Below, one piece after another: positions 37,691 through 50,300 of a DNA stretch of 64,000 nucleotides (position 1 is the first letter of the stretch; every line of letters begins with the position of its first letter). The notes beneath the pieces were generated by a model, which worked only from the letters and a program-made list of their open reading frames with translations, was not told where the DNA came from and searched no databases. Source of the stretch: Cordilura impudica (Eukaryota; Arthropoda; Insecta; Diptera; Scathophagidae); NCBI GenBank assembly GCA_963682025.1, contig OY821519.1, forward strand, positions 193,823,784 to 193,887,783. Direction: 5' to 3'. The position numbers and the translations under genes are program-made.

Positions 37691-38042
37691 TTACATGATC
37701 TCAAACGGAACAATAAAAACTTATTATTTTTTCTTTTTTAAATAAATAAAACATACAAATTTTTAAATAAATAAAAGAGTTGTATTTTATATTTAAATTA
37801 AATTAATATGACCATAAATAAAACTTCACTGTGATATTAATTTAAAGCTGTGTTGTTTTAAAATTTTGCTTACATATTTTTAAATTTTATGTTCAATGTA
37901 ATTTTTGTTTTAAGTTGTGTGTAAATTTAATGTAAAAAGAAAATATCATGTTACTACGTCCCTTGAAAAAGTAAGCAAAAATTGTCGAAATGTTGGGAAA
38001 AATGTAATAAGGAAAAAAAAACAACTTTTATTTACATTAGAC
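37691..38042. other. Backbone of the split Tc1-like element (3' non-coding part)
   Basis: AT-rich, no coding similarity. AGTTGTATTTTATATTTAAA near 37780 has an inverted counterpart near 38815-38835. Confidence 0.35.
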
Positions 38043-38792
38043 ATATTTGTGGTTTTCTAGAATAACCGCGTGTCATAAAATCAAAATGTTTAGGGGAGCC
38101 AAAAAACGTTATATTTGAAATTATGGGCTCGATATAAAGTTTTTAGAGCTTTTTATTTAACAGTCCTGTAGATATGGGCAATAAATACTTTATATAAAAT
38201 TTTGAATCAAAAATCTTCAGAGAAATAGATCCTAGAGAAGGACGAAAAAACAATATGTAAATAACACTTAGTGTGCAGATAAAACAACTTATGTCGACAA
38301 ACGTCGTTTTCTTTGAAAAAGAAAACTACCAATGCAACCACCCATGTAGACATAAGTTGTTGCTGATTGAAAAATGGATTTTTTTGTTCGTCAACAAAAA
38401 GTTAACGGGACTTAGGATGAGAATATAACAACGTATCAAGAATAATAGTGACAAAAAATAAACACACAAGTTTTTATAAGTGGTTATAAACTGAAAAATA
38501 ATCCAAAATTATATTGCATTTTTTTTTCATTAATAACAAGCTATGTGTCGTTTTCTGAGAAAATAATTTGTCGGCGATCAAACGTAGGTTGACATACGTC
38601 GATAGTGCTGCAAATTAATTTAATAAACATTTAAGTTACGTCGTTATTTAAAGAAAAAAGCTCAGAAATGTTCAATATTTTTTTTTTTAATTTAATACAT
38701 GTAAAGAGCGTTAAAACTTAATATATTTGGCATCGTTAACTCAAAACTGACAAAAATGGACATACGCGGTTATTCCAGAAAACCACAGATAT
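38043..38792. mobile_element. MITE, ~750 bp
   Basis: Terminal inverted repeats of about 30 bp: ATATTTGTGGTTTTCTAGAA with following TAACCGCGT on the left, and its reverse complement (ACGCGGTTATTCCAGAAAAC, then CACAGATAT) on the right. No coding capacity. It is inserted in the Tc1-like backbone. Confidence 0.65.
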
Positions 38793-41301
38793 AGGCCTTA
38801 CTAGCTTAATTTAAATATAAAATACAACTTCAAGAATGGCCAAATAACTATATTATAAAAGAGTTTTTACTTTTATGGTCCAATTTTTTGACATTGGCCG
38901 CTCAAGACGCCCAAAAATGTATCTTTTGAAAAGTTTCCATTGTATTGTCACTCACTGTATATATATATATATATGTTGGTGCTGATAATCATTTCCACAC
39001 TTGCTAAATTGCATTAGTGAATTCGGATTTGATACTGAGTTATAAATAAAAATTCAGCCAATTATAAAATTTAGTAGTTACAGAAAAGTAAATTTAAAAC
39101 TTTTATTTTTGTCTTTTTTTGTTTAAAATCATATATATTCTGTGTAGAGGTAAAACACATTTTTATATTTTTATAACTCTGAATGTAATTACACCGTTTC
39201 ATTTATAATTTAAAAACCAAGAACATAACGCATTATATTTAGCACAGACGATTGCCAACATATCGATGGCTCCATACTATATATAAAATGCTAATTCGCC
39301 TTAGCATGGTTTTATAGACATTTACTTTTTAACAGCTGTGATCTTCATTCTTAATTCTGTCGACTTTCGGCCAATCAAATCAAAATTTTTAAGCAAATCA
39401 AAAGTTATACGCAAAAATGTCAGAATAAAACAGAAAATTTAAAGATTTTATTGCATGTATACTTTGGTTTTGAACTTATTTTTTTAGAATTCTAAATAAA
39501 CTCGGCTTGTATACTAAGTTATCCCAGAAAAAAAGACCACCCACGGAAGTAAAATAGATGTCATTCTTGGATCGGGATGATATGAAAGTTTTGATCAAAA
39601 CCAATGAATTCAGCATCAGCTTATCATAGGACGGAAGTTGTCTTTTATTTTAACTAGTGCTAGAAGTCATGGTAAATAATTTTTTCCGAGTAGATATTTC
39701 GTTACATAAATCTTTTTTATGAGTACTCAATGTTACTTTTTCCAATTTACTCTAACCTTCAATATAACATTTTTATTTACCCAAAATTATTATTTACTTT
39801 AAGATCAATTATCCTTTTTCCAATATTATTTTTCTACTTTCTTATATAAATTATTTATTTTAATTTTTTGATTTCTCAATACAAATTTGTAGTTCCCAAT
39901 GCTCTCAAAATCCATTTGATATTATTTAGATTTGAAAGTGTAATTTTTTTCATTGCATCTTTGGTAATTGTTTAAATCGCTTCCAAATAAATTCTTCCTT
40001 TGGAAGCAATGAAAATATGATATGATTCTATTAGAATGACTTCTCATTTTTTTTAGAGGACCAATGTACGTAAGAAAATAAAACAACGAAATGATGCTAA
40101 CTCACTAATTTTATAAATTTAAATGTACTAAAAAGTGTTTATTAAAATAGCAACGAAAACAGTGAAAGACCCAAAATTCTAGACCCGATTACGAGACATA
40201 GCCAATAAACTTTGATAGCTTCACATGAAAACTGACTTCCTCGACTTAGCATGTTATAGTTTGGAGCGAATGAAATATTTAAAAAAAAAATCGCTTTATA
40301 AGATATTACATAACATTTTGATCATGTGATTATGGCCCTTGACCCTTCGTAAATAAAATGTTGGTACATGTCAGGGATGTCACAATACCTTTTAAATAGG
40401 ACCTCCATTATAATTATTGATTAACAAATTCTAAAGATAAGCACAACTATTCTAGACCATTTCAGTGAGTTTATTATGATTTTTTTCACTTTTCGCGTCG
40501 CCAAATTTCAGGAACTGTTAGAGCTAGATACCCGAGTTATAACATTAAAGAGAAAAAGGTCAAAGATTATTTTTGCACTGATATCTCAAGACTAAATATA
40601 TTTTAGATTTTATATTTTGTAACTTAAATAGATAAAATTATTTTTTATGATGTCTAGGAAAACCTATCACTACATTTGTCTGGGAAGAGAATATTTTTTT
40701 TTTTACATTCAGAAAAAAAGGTTTACAAAAACAACAAATATTTTTTAATTTTATAATAAAAAAATATTTTGAGGAGTTACAAACTGTGGTATGAAGATAC
40801 CTAAGAAGTAATTAGTTTCTAAGGAAGTAAACAAGTCCAATAAAATCAATTTGCGGAGATAATTAATTAATTCATTTTAACAAATAGTCAACAAATTTTC
40901 GAGTTAATGCCTTAAATATGTACTCCATTCGTTTGCTAATAAAATTTTTTCGTTTCAATTCAGAATCTGAACTAGAGATTAAAAATAAATATTCAGATTT
41001 AATACTATATGTGGAATATTGCAGGCCATTTTTGTGTAATTTTTTAATCTTTAAAATATTTCATTAATAAAACGCCAAAAATCTTTTTTTTTAATTTTTT
41101 CTTCTCAATTTCTTAAGAATTGCACAAGTGTTGATTTTTTTTTATTATTTTTTTTTTTCTTTTTAACAACTTTATAAATTTAATATGGTTTTTATTTATA
41201 ATAATTATAATAAAAAAGAGCAAGAAATAAAAATTATAATTGAAAAAAAAGAGCAATAAAATAAAATATATATATATGTATAAATGTAATAATAAGCAAT
41301 T

Positions 41302-41363
41302 AAAACACTATGCAACAAATGCTTAAAAATTCAAAACACTATGCAACAAATGCTTAAAAATTC
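41302..41363. repeat. 31-bp unit, two perfect tandem copies
   Basis: The unit includes ACACTATGCAACAAATGC and is repeated head to tail without mismatch. A similar 20-bp double repeat (TTTCATGATTTCAGTTGAAG type) lies near 42390-42430. Confidence 0.85.
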
Positions 41364-43134
41364 AAAAAATGATAAAATATAAATATTTTAACAATTTTAA
41401 TAAAAAAAATTAAATTCCAGGAATAACTCTTTAACAGAGAGATGAAAAATACAAACTGTTTCATAACTTTAGAAAGTTTTACAACATACATACAACATCT
41501 TTACAATTCAATGCGTATGGGAATTACCAAACTAAATTGTAAACTCATTTATCACTAAACAATTTGAATATCTTTGTCAAATATTAACTGTTTTACAAAA
41601 GTAATTCATTTATATTTCGTTAAGCCAGTTCGCTCACTCAGCCATAATCGTAACGTTTTTTTTTTCTTTTCATAAAAATATTTCTAAAAACTACTAAAAA
41701 TAAAAACTCTTTAAATCATACGATTTTTTTCCCAAGGCCAGTTTTAACGAAGATATTAGCTAGTTTTCTCCTTGTTGATAGTCGAATGTGTATGTGTGCG
41801 TTGTTTAAAACACGTGTTTTAAGGACTTTATTTATTTTTATTTAAATGAAAAACAAAAAATGCTTTTAATTTTTTTGAAACATATGTTAACTTGAAAACT
41901 GTGTGAAAAAAAACAAATAATTTTAACTTAAATAAAAAATAATAATAAAAAAATTAAAAGGCTTACGATGCTAATTATTACACAATTATTAAAAAAAGAT
42001 GTTATATTGTTACAAATGTTTTGCGTTTTACACTTTAGTGATTTTTTTTTGGGGAGCGTTTTTTTGTATTAATATTAATTAATAATTATATATAAGTTTA
42101 TTATATAGTATATAAAAAAATTCTTTATTTTCTTATAATTTTTTTGAGGGATTTTTTTTTTTGCTTGCAAATTATGTGTATAAGTTCACTTATGCTTACA
42201 AATAATTTCAACATAATATTTTTGTTTTGTTTTTATATTTAATTTAAATTTTTCTTTAGGTTTTTTTATTTTTATATTTTTTTGAAAACATATAAACTAG
42301 TTCTCCAATGAAGTAGAGGAACGAATTAACTGGACATATAACAAGAACAAGGTTGTAATTAAAAAAAAAAAAAAAACTTTGAAGAAGAAGTTTCATGATT
42401 TCAGTTGAAGTTTCATGATTTCAGTTGAATTGGTTAATATCAATTGGTCTTTGAGATAATTAAAAAAAAAAAACCAATCAAATGCAATCGATGTATTTTT
42501 AGAAAAATATTAAGGATTCTTATTCAAATTCGTTTATTACCATTATCAAATTTCAAATGAGAAATAATATAGTTTAAATTTCAGATGAAAACTTGACTTT
42601 TTAAAATATCAATTGATTCTTTAATATCAGTTAGGGGGGAATGATATGAAATATTGTTTATATTTTCAATTCAGACTTCAGTATTTTTATTCGTCAATCA
42701 ATCAAATAATTTTACTAAATTATTAAATTAATTTACCAATTCATCGGAAAATAAAAATGTCTGAATTATAAATACAGAATATAATAAAAATAGATTATTC
42801 ATATTATCAGGATTTATATTATTTTAATTTATGAATAATTAAGAAAGTTAAATAAAAATTTTAAATAAAACTACTTGACACATTTTTTTTTCCATTAATA
42901 CGATTGTAAAAAAAAAAATAATTTTAAATGAAACAATAAATTATGAATTTCATTTCTTATTTCCAACTGCTTTACTTTAATTTTGAGTTTTTTTCTTCTA
43001 AATTTTAGAATGAGTAAATAATAAGTATTTTGATAAAAAAATTAATTCTAAAAACAAAGTTATCAATAATATATAATTGGCATTCATGAAAAAATAAATA
43101 AAAACAATTGATAAACGTGTTAGAACCTCATTCG

Positions 43135-43152
43135 CTCTCTCTCTCTCTCTCT
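43135..43152. repeat. (CT)n microsatellite
   Basis: Nine CT units in a row (GAGA-type sequence on the other strand). Confidence 0.9.
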
Positions 43153-43519
43153 TATTTGAGAGTATGATTGTTTAATCTATTATCGATAAACAAAAACTGA
43201 GTCATGAAAATCTTTCTTACCATTGGCTTTCTATCAACTCACTTTTTTTCATACAAAATTCCATTTTAATTTTAGATTATAGATAGACATTGTGCAGCTT
43301 GTTTTTTTTTTTTAAGATTGGCTTGGAATTTTAACATTCATTCTAAAACATTCATCATCTTTAGACATTTTCCAAATAATCATATATTTTTTTAATACAA
43401 TCTTTATTCTAACCTAACGAAAAATCAATCTTTAACAAAAATTGTTTTCATTCCAAGTTTTTATTCCACTACACATTAGAAATAGTTTATATATTTCGAT
43501 TTTTTGTTGATTTGCATTA

Positions 43520-43525
43520 TTTATT
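43520..43525 (-). terminator. Possible Su(Tpl) polyadenylation signal
   Basis: AATAAA on the minus strand, about 155 bp past the Su(Tpl) stop codon. Such hexamers are frequent by chance in this AT-rich DNA. Confidence 0.3.
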
Positions 43526-43680
43526 ATTTAATAATTAAAAAAAATGTATATATATATATATACATATATATATTGTACACATATAAACCAAGTAGTAGTA
43601 GTAGTGTTGAAGAACAATAATAAGAGTGTTTTGTGGTTGTCATCATCATCAGTAACAAGGGGGCATTGCTATGGTCTTGA

Positions 43681-46600
43681 TCATTGGTCATCATCATCGT
43701 TTGACATATTATCAGAGTTGTCATCATCATCATCATCATCGTCTGAAGCATCAGAATTATCATCATCTGAATTATCATCGTTAGATGAAGATGATGAGGA
43801 TGAAGAATCGCTATCAGAATCTGAAGCATTACTGTGAGTTTGTGATTGTTGCTGCTCATGTTGTTGCTTATTTGCAGAATGTGACGAAGAAGCAGGTTGT
43901 TGTTGTTGCTGCTGATGCAAATGAATATCATTATATGGATACAATGACGATGTTTCATCCATTTGTATCGTTTCTGGTTCATGATGTTGTTGATAGTGTT
44001 CTTGTTGTTGATGCTGCTGTTCTTCCTGCTGATGTTGCTGCTGCTGGTGTCTTTGATGATGTTTTGAACTCTTTTTTGTATGGAAAGACGACGAAGAAGA
44101 ATTCATTACTACCAAAGGAGGAGAATGATTGCTTTCACCACTACTTTGTATCATTGGTGATAAATGAGCAGAGTTATTCGTTATAGTGGTTTGCTGCTGC
44201 TGCTGTTGTTGTTGTTGTTGCTGTGGTGTTGCTTGTACTAGTGAAGGGTGTTGGTGTTGTTGATATTGCTGCTGCTGTTGGGTTGGCGGTACTGTTGTTG
44301 TCGTTGCTGCCAAACCACTTGTTAATTTTTTATCATAATCCATAACCAATTGTTTTATGTGCGCTAGTTTCTCATGCAAATAATCAAATCTCTGCTTATC
44401 ACGATTGATGGCCTCCTCTTTGCGTATACGATTATATTCGGAAACAATCTGATTCTTAATATTATAATAGTCGGTACAACCCTGTTGTACCTGATTTAAA
44501 CGTTCAGCCAATTGACGAAACCGATGTCCAACACTTTCGATTTGTTCCAAAAGTTTACGATACTCATCGTAATCACTCTCAAATTCAGTCTTGTATCGGC
44601 GCCTCTGTTCGATACTTGTTATGGGCGTATAACTGCTAAAATCATAGCGAGGTGCGTCTCCTGTTGAAGTGGAGTGATGGGTTAACGAAAATGTTGAGGC
44701 AGCTGCGGCAATTTGTTGTGTGGGCGAAGAGTGTTCCTGTGGTTGTTGTTGAGATGAATGCGAGGCAGTTTGGGGTGGTGTACCAGTAGTGTTAGTATAT
44801 AAAGGTTGTTGTTGATGATGTTGCTGCTGCAGCGGTTGTTGCTGTGGTTGTGTTGGAACAGTTGAATTTTTGTTGCTGTGTTTGCTAGAATGCTTTTGGG
44901 TCGGTGTCGAAGACCGCGAATGTTTGCTTGACGATGATTCACTACCACGGCCGTTTGATGAAAATGAATGATGCCTTGAACGGTTAGAAGTTGAGGAGGA
45001 TGATAAGGACATTGTTGTTGTATTAGTAGTAGGGGGTATTATATAGTCTTCATTTAAGTTTGGTATGACACTATTGCTGCTGTTTGATTTGTGAGAAGGG
45101 TTATTGCTGTAGCTCGGTGACAAAGACGATGCCGACGAAAAAGACTGTTGTAGTCTTTGTTGTTGTTGTAGATTTCTACCGCTACTGCTGCTGGAGTTTG
45201 AAGAAATTTTAGTTTCAGGCACAAAATTATTTGCATATGGCGTTGGAGAATTATTACGACGCATGGCTGACGACGATGAAGATTCACGATTACTGCCGTA
45301 ACCACTAGAACTACTGCCACTAGAGTTACGTTTTTCTTTCGTTGATGATGAAGAAGACGACATTGTTGTTGCACTGTTATTATTACTACTGCCGCCGCTG
45401 CTTGAGTTGTTGGAGGATGACATCTTATTACCATTTGTAGTTTTACTACGTTGTGCAAAATTTTGATCTCCCCCCACGGCCGTGTGTTGTATAAAGTCAT
45501 CCATATTATTAAGCACATTAAATGTCAAATCAGAATTTCCAGAATTCTCATCGTTGCCATTGTTATTGCCCGCATTGTAATTGTGGGGAGAATAAGCCGC
45601 CGCTGATGAACGATGATTCTGATTATATGTAGCTATGTTATTGCCTCCTCCCATATGTATTCTTGCGCCAGCGCCCGTGTTGCTGCTCACGTTTACTGTA
45701 GGCGGCACACTACTACTACTAGTTCCATCCTTTTTGTAATGGCTTATGCGTTGTTTTTTCGATTGCATAGCCAATGCTAAGGCCCCATCATATATATCTG
45801 GCTCAAGATTAGCCCGTTTCACCCCACCCGCCACACCTCCACTCATCATAGCAGCCAAACTAGCGCCACCCACCAATGGGGGCGGACTCCCAGTGTGAGT
45901 AGAAGATGTCGGACTTTGACCCGATGTTGAACTGCCGGCATCTGAGCTCATGGGTGGTGTTAGATTCTGTGGCTTACGTCTCTTCAATTGTTGTATTTCT
46001 TGTTCAGAGAAAAACTGCCAATTTTCATCAACATCATTCCACATACTACGTCGTAAATTGTATGTATTGTCACGCGACAATGTCGATATGTCTTTGAGTA
46101 TGGTTGAGATTAGTTGTCGTTCTCGTTGGCCCAAACCCTCGTTTTGTAATCGGGAATAGAGTTCGGGTTTTTTGAAAGGTTTCAAAGCCAAGAGATGTAT
46201 GAGACGTTCACGGATTTTACGCCGCGACACATCCATATTTTTACTATTTCCATTAGATTTATTGCCCAGAGAGGCTTTTGAGCCAAGCATAGATGAACTA
46301 CCATTTCTCGCCATAGGTTTTTTAGTCTGATTTTGCAAAGACGACATGGAAGAAGACGTTAAATGATTAGTGATGATGCCTGAACCAGGGGGCGAATTGC
46401 CACAAGACGCTCCACCTGATTGATAACTGGATGATATTGATGAAGCGGACGTCAAAATCGATGGTAAACTGGAAGAGTTGGAAAGATTTGAAGGACTGCC
46501 ATAACGATTATTACTGCTGCTGTTATTTCCTACAGTACCACTACCTCCAATCAACGAGGGATTAGGAGAGACACGTGAGGCTGCAGCCGCTAACAAACGT

Positions 46601-47370
46601 GAAGAACTTGAGTGTACTCCTCCTCCACCGCCTCCCCCTGGAGGTGAGTGCTGGTTGAGCGTTGTTGCTGATAATTTATTACGACTATTACTATTACTAC
46701 TGATGCTGCTGTTGTTACTTATATAACTACTGCTGCCATTGATGCTACTACTGCTACTAATGCTGCTACTACCACCCAAAATACCGGCGCCTGTACCGCT
46801 ACCACTTAACGATGACGACGAAACACCACCATTCGTATAAGCTTGTATAGAGGCAGCCGAAATGGGTCTTTTCACCTTGCGTCCAATGTCTGTTTGATTC
46901 GGTTTAATTTCACGTATACATTTACTCTTCTCCGTTTCCTCGGCAATGGCCATTTTTGTTCTTGTCGTATCGTAAACATCGTCATTGGCAAGGATGCGCA
47001 TACGATAATTGAGGGCTCCCAAAACATCCAAGTCTGCGCCCGCTTGTGACATGCACTCCAAAGAGCCTTCAACATCATCAATGCCAAACCCAAACTTTCG
47101 TACACCTGCTGGACCATTCGAACCCTCAGGCGAGGGAAATTGTATAACACCAGAATTGCCAACAAATTGGATTTTGGGACATTGTCCTTTTTGTGAACGT
47201 TTCGCTTGGTTATTACGTTGATACTCCTCAATTGCACGTAGGGCCGAATCAGTAAGTTTAACAAAAATATACTCTTTGGAATCATCGCTAATGCTGCGAT
47301 GCTGTGACATACCATATTTGCCGGACGTTAGGACAGACGGGCATTTCGAGGACGCAATCGAATTTGTCAT
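43681..47370 (-). CDS. Su(Tpl): Su(Tpl), RNA polymerase II elongation factor ELL
   Basis: Fly orthologue of ELL, a nuclear factor that suppresses Pol II pausing and works in the super elongation complex with P-TEFb and the AF4/ENL-type subunits. One open frame of 1229 codons runs from ATG 47370 to TGA 43681-43683. The N-terminal ELL domain (about residues 30-175) contains KEYIFVKLTDSALRAIEEYQ and FVGNSGVIQFP. A winged-helix-like segment (about 380-470) has RERLIHLLALKPFKKPELYS. The C-terminal Occludin/ELL domain (about 905-1013) has YTPITSIEQRRRYKTEFESD and a coiled-coil run ending LVMDYDKKL. Between and after these lie long Ser/Asn, Gly and Gln tracts, and the last 46 residues are almost only Ser, Asp and Asn. 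It is longer than D. melanogaster Su(Tpl) (about 1060 residues), mainly because of the homopeptides. No intron is needed; 5' UTR exons cannot be excluded. Confidence 0.93.
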   Translation of the reverse strand: MTNSIASSKCPSVLTSGKYGMSQHRSISDDSKEYIFVKLTDSALRAIEEYQRNNQAKRSQKGQCPKIQFVGNSGVIQFPSPEGSNGPAGVRKFGFGIDDVEGSLECMSQAGADLDVLGALNYRMRILANDDVYDTTRTKMAIAEETEKSKCIREIKPNQTDIGRKVKRPISAASIQAYTNGGVSSSSLSGSGTGAGILGGSSSISSSSSINGSSSYISNNSSISSNSNSRNKLSATTLNQHSPPGGGGGGGVHSSSSRLLAAAASRVSPNPSLIGGSGTVGNNSSSNNRYGSPSNLSNSSSLPSILTSASSISSSYQSGGASCGNSPPGSGIITNHLTSSSMSSLQNQTKKPMARNGSSSMLGSKASLGNKSNGNSKNMDVSRRKIRERLIHLLALKPFKKPELYSRLQNEGLGQRERQLISTILKDISTLSRDNTYNLRRSMWNDVDENWQFFSEQEIQQLKRRKPQNLTPPMSSDAGSSTSGQSPTSSTHTGSPPPLVGGASLAAMMSGGVAGGVKRANLEPDIYDGALALAMQSKKQRISHYKKDGTSSSSVPPTVNVSSNTGAGARIHMGGGNNIATYNQNHRSSAAAYSPHNYNAGNNNGNDENSGNSDLTFNVLNNMDDFIQHTAVGGDQNFAQRSKTTNGNKMSSSNNSSSGGSSNNNSATTMSSSSSSTKEKRNSSGSSSSGYGSNRESSSSSAMRRNNSPTPYANNFVPETKISSNSSSSSGRNLQQQQRLQQSFSSASSLSPSYSNNPSHKSNSSNSVIPNLNEDYIIPPTTNTTTMSLSSSSTSNRSRHHSFSSNGRGSESSSSKHSRSSTPTQKHSSKHSNKNSTVPTQPQQQPLQQQHHQQQPLYTNTTGTPPQTASHSSQQQPQEHSSPTQQIAAAASTFSLTHHSTSTGDAPRYDFSSYTPITSIEQRRRYKTEFESDYDEYRKLLEQIESVGHRFRQLAERLNQVQQGCTDYYNIKNQIVSEYNRIRKEEAINRDKQRFDYLHEKLAHIKQLVMDYDKKLTSGLAATTTTVPPTQQQQQYQQHQHPSLVQATPQQQQQQQQQQQTTITNNSAHLSPMIQSSGESNHSPPLVVMNSSSSSFHTKKSSKHHQRHQQQQHQQEEQQHQQQEHYQQHHEPETIQMDETSSLYPYNDIHLHQQQQQQPASSSHSANKQQHEQQQSQTHSNASDSDSDSSSSSSSSNDDNSDDDNSDASDDDDDDDDNSDNMSNDDDDQ

Positions 47371-50300
47371 AACGCCTCAGCGTAACAGTAGGGACGTTAT
47401 AATGTATATTAAGAAGTACGACTTTTCTACTTCTTCTCAGAGTTTTTTTGAGGTTGGAAAAAATTTATGTTTATCAAATTAAAAAATAAAATAAAAAACA
47501 AAAACAAAGTCCACAAATATATAATTTTGACAAAAATTTAACGGAAGAAGATTTTTCAGATTTTTTTTTCTTTTTTGGAAGTTTTCTTTGAAGTGTTCTT
47601 CTAATAAATTTAGAATTCGTCTTTTATCTTGTTGTGTGGTGTTGAATTAAATTTTGAGTGGTTTGGAAATATAAATAAAAAATGTGTTTTACACAATTTT
47701 TTTAATTTGAATATCTTTAGGAAGTTTTTTTTGTTGTTTTTGTTAATAGTTTCAAGTGATCTTTTTACGAATTTCATGCGTGGAAGAATTCGTTTTTGGT
47801 TTTTGTTGTTTTTGCAAAGGAAATGTTTTTTGACTTTAGACGGGAGAATTTTCTGTTGTTGTTGTTTGACGTTTGGCAAGCAAGGGACTTATTTTTTTTT
47901 CCTTTCTGTTAAGATAATAAATATGTATTATATATCTTTCTCTCTGTGCTTTTCTCGAAGAAGTAAATATGTTGAGCAAGTTTATTTTTTGTTCTCACTC
48001 TATAACGGTTGTTAGTGGCTGGATTTTGCTCTTATGTAGCTGTTGAGTTTTCTCTCTGACAGAGCTGGAATTTATGAAATTTTTTTGTTTAATTTAAATC
48101 TCTTTCATTCTTTAATAATTATATAATGAAACTTTAAACAAACCCATTAAATTTATCTCTCGATTATGACACAAATTTATTTCCATTTACATACGCATTT
48201 TAATTTTACACGTTTTTTTAAGTTTTTCAATTTAATTTTGTTTAATTTTTATTTTAATTTGTTGATATTTTTCGATACAATTTTTTTGTGTATAGACTTG
48301 ACTGATTAAAAATAATGACGCGTTGTTTTGTTGGCAAATGTTTAATTGTTAAAACGAATTATAAAAAAAAAAAAGTTTTCTCTTTGTTAAATAATAATTT
48401 CAATAAATGAATTGGGTTAAGGTAGGCATGGATATTGGGTTAGTTCGTTGGTTGGACTAGTTGATTTTTTCTTTCTTACTTTTGTTGTTGTTGTTGCTTT
48501 ACTTATAATTGTAGTGGTTTTTATTATATTTTCGAACGAATTGCTTTATATATTTTTAAAAAAAGAAACATTTTTTAGTATTTAAAGAGCACAAAACTCT
48601 TTTTAGTCTCTATTTAATTGAGAAATAATATTCTCTTTTGATTAAAAGATGAATGTAAAAAATGTGGGGTTTTTTATAAAGAAAAATAATTTGCAATCTA
48701 CATTATTGTTAGAAATTCACCTTCGAAGCTGAAGAGTATCTAACATTTTTGACACTTGCTATATAATTGTCAGTGTTGCCAATTTTATGGAATTAATTTA
48801 TTTTACAATTAATTATCTATCCGACCTTTTTAACTAATTTTACACAAATCAAAGGCTTAACGACAAATTGTAATACGATGAAAACCATTGACGTTAGCTT
48901 TAAACAAAAGATTTGATATTTAATTATACCTACTTGTTTTGTTAAAAAAAAAATGTATTACAGTATTGTCGCATTAATTGATTGCAGACACCAATCCGAA
49001 CTATCGAGCTGTCCGGATTACTGTACACAATTTTAATTAAAGCCCTTGTTTTTGTATCAAAAATATTTTAAAAGCGGTTATGTGTTAATTGATTAATAAC
49101 GATAACCGTGCTAAATAGACAATAATTTGGTGAAGTATAAATAACTAATTAATTGAAATTTAATCAAATTGTGTTCTTAAACAATGAAATTTTCAAGCTA
49201 GAAACATGAGTTTGGAGATCAACTTTCTTTGGCTGTTATAACTTATGGCCGGCCACACAATTAACTTATTTACATCTTGCAACAATATTTAATAAAACCA
49301 CAATGAAATATGAGTAAGAGTTTGTTAAACAAACATTTTTTTCTGTGTAATAAAAAAAATATAGTTTTTATTGCATCAGATTAAAACGTTACAATAAGGA
49401 AATGTTAAGTTGTTAAATGCAGTCCGGATTAGTCATTATGAGGATTAACGAGGTTATACTTTAAACGCACAAGGCAGTTGCCACCAAAACCACGGAATAT
49501 TAATTCGCAATGAAAACGATTACTTTTTTATCTTAATTATTATTACCTTTTAATGTTATCACATCACATCAAGAAATATAAAATGAATATTTTACTGATA
49601 ATACAATTAAAATAAGAATAAAAAAAAATTGAACAAATTTTACAAAAATATTTCATTCTATGGTTTTTTACTTGAGTTATATTGACAATAAACATTGAAA
49701 TATACTATTTTAATTTATATTTATAGTATTTAATTTTATTACTTTAATAACATACATACATATGTATATATGTATTGAAAATTGTTTTAATGTGTTTGCG
49801 TTAAAGAGAATACTATTGATCTTGAGCTTGAATAATTTCCAATTCAAACGATGAAAAAATATAGTTGAGCTAATAAATGATTCGACTTTAAAATCCTTTC
49901 GACCGTTAAAATTTAGTATTAAAATATGTTGCGTTAAAGCCTATGTAAGAGATTTCAATAATATCAATTTCTATTTTGGATGGGGTTGCGTTGCGCTTAA
50001 GAAGAATAATACACAAGAATAATCGACAAAATATTGCAATAGTCTATATTCTTTGAATGCTATTCTTCATGAGCTTCAGAGAACAATTATATATCAAATT
50101 TTAAAATAATATTTAAAGGGCTGTGAGTTAGGTATACGGTGAAGTATTATTATTAAATAGTTTCGCAACACTTACAATTATATCGGCATAGGTATTATAT
50201 TTATATTCTTTTTAATTCGTCTCTTGTTAAATTTATTTTATAATCCGTTAGACAAATCTCACAAACAAACTCATACATATCTTTAATTTTAATGATGTTT

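Larger units (their letters stand above)
33577..38957 (+). mobile_element. Tc1-like element split by several later insertions
   Basis: The left end at about 33573-33605 (GTGATGACAAAACAATGGAAAC) is the inverted match of the right end at about 38926-38957 (GTTTCCATTGTATTGTCACT-like, seen here as TTTCCATTGTATTGTCACTC ACTG), followed by TATATA. Between them, about 1.7 kb of backbone carries transposase remnants in order (34040-34702). It is interrupted by a (TAA)n tract, the family-C fragment (34466-34594), the long-TIR transposon (34935-37690) and a MITE (38043-38792). The same family occurs at 60152-60947. The reconstruction as one element is inferred from order and end match. Confidence 0.6.
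38958..43519. other. Non-coding, region downstream of Su(Tpl)
   Basis: AT-rich with poly-A/T tracts. Only a short tandem duplication (41302-41363) and a CT microsatellite (43135-43152) stand out. Any Mi-2 first exon in this region was not recognised. Confidence 0.4.

Noticed and set aside
41302..41363. Possible CRISPR-like direct repeats
   Set aside because: Only two adjacent copies without spacers in eukaryotic DNA; a simple tandem duplication.
43350..43375. Minus-strand ATG followed by Ser-Lys-Asp-Asp-Glu, considered as the Mi-2 first exon
   Set aside because: No splice donor follows in phase, and the frame soon leaves acidic sequence and stops.
45054..45518. 154-codon minus-strand frame overlapping Su(Tpl)
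   Set aside because: An out-of-frame shadow of the repetitive Ser/Asn-coding sequence of Su(Tpl).
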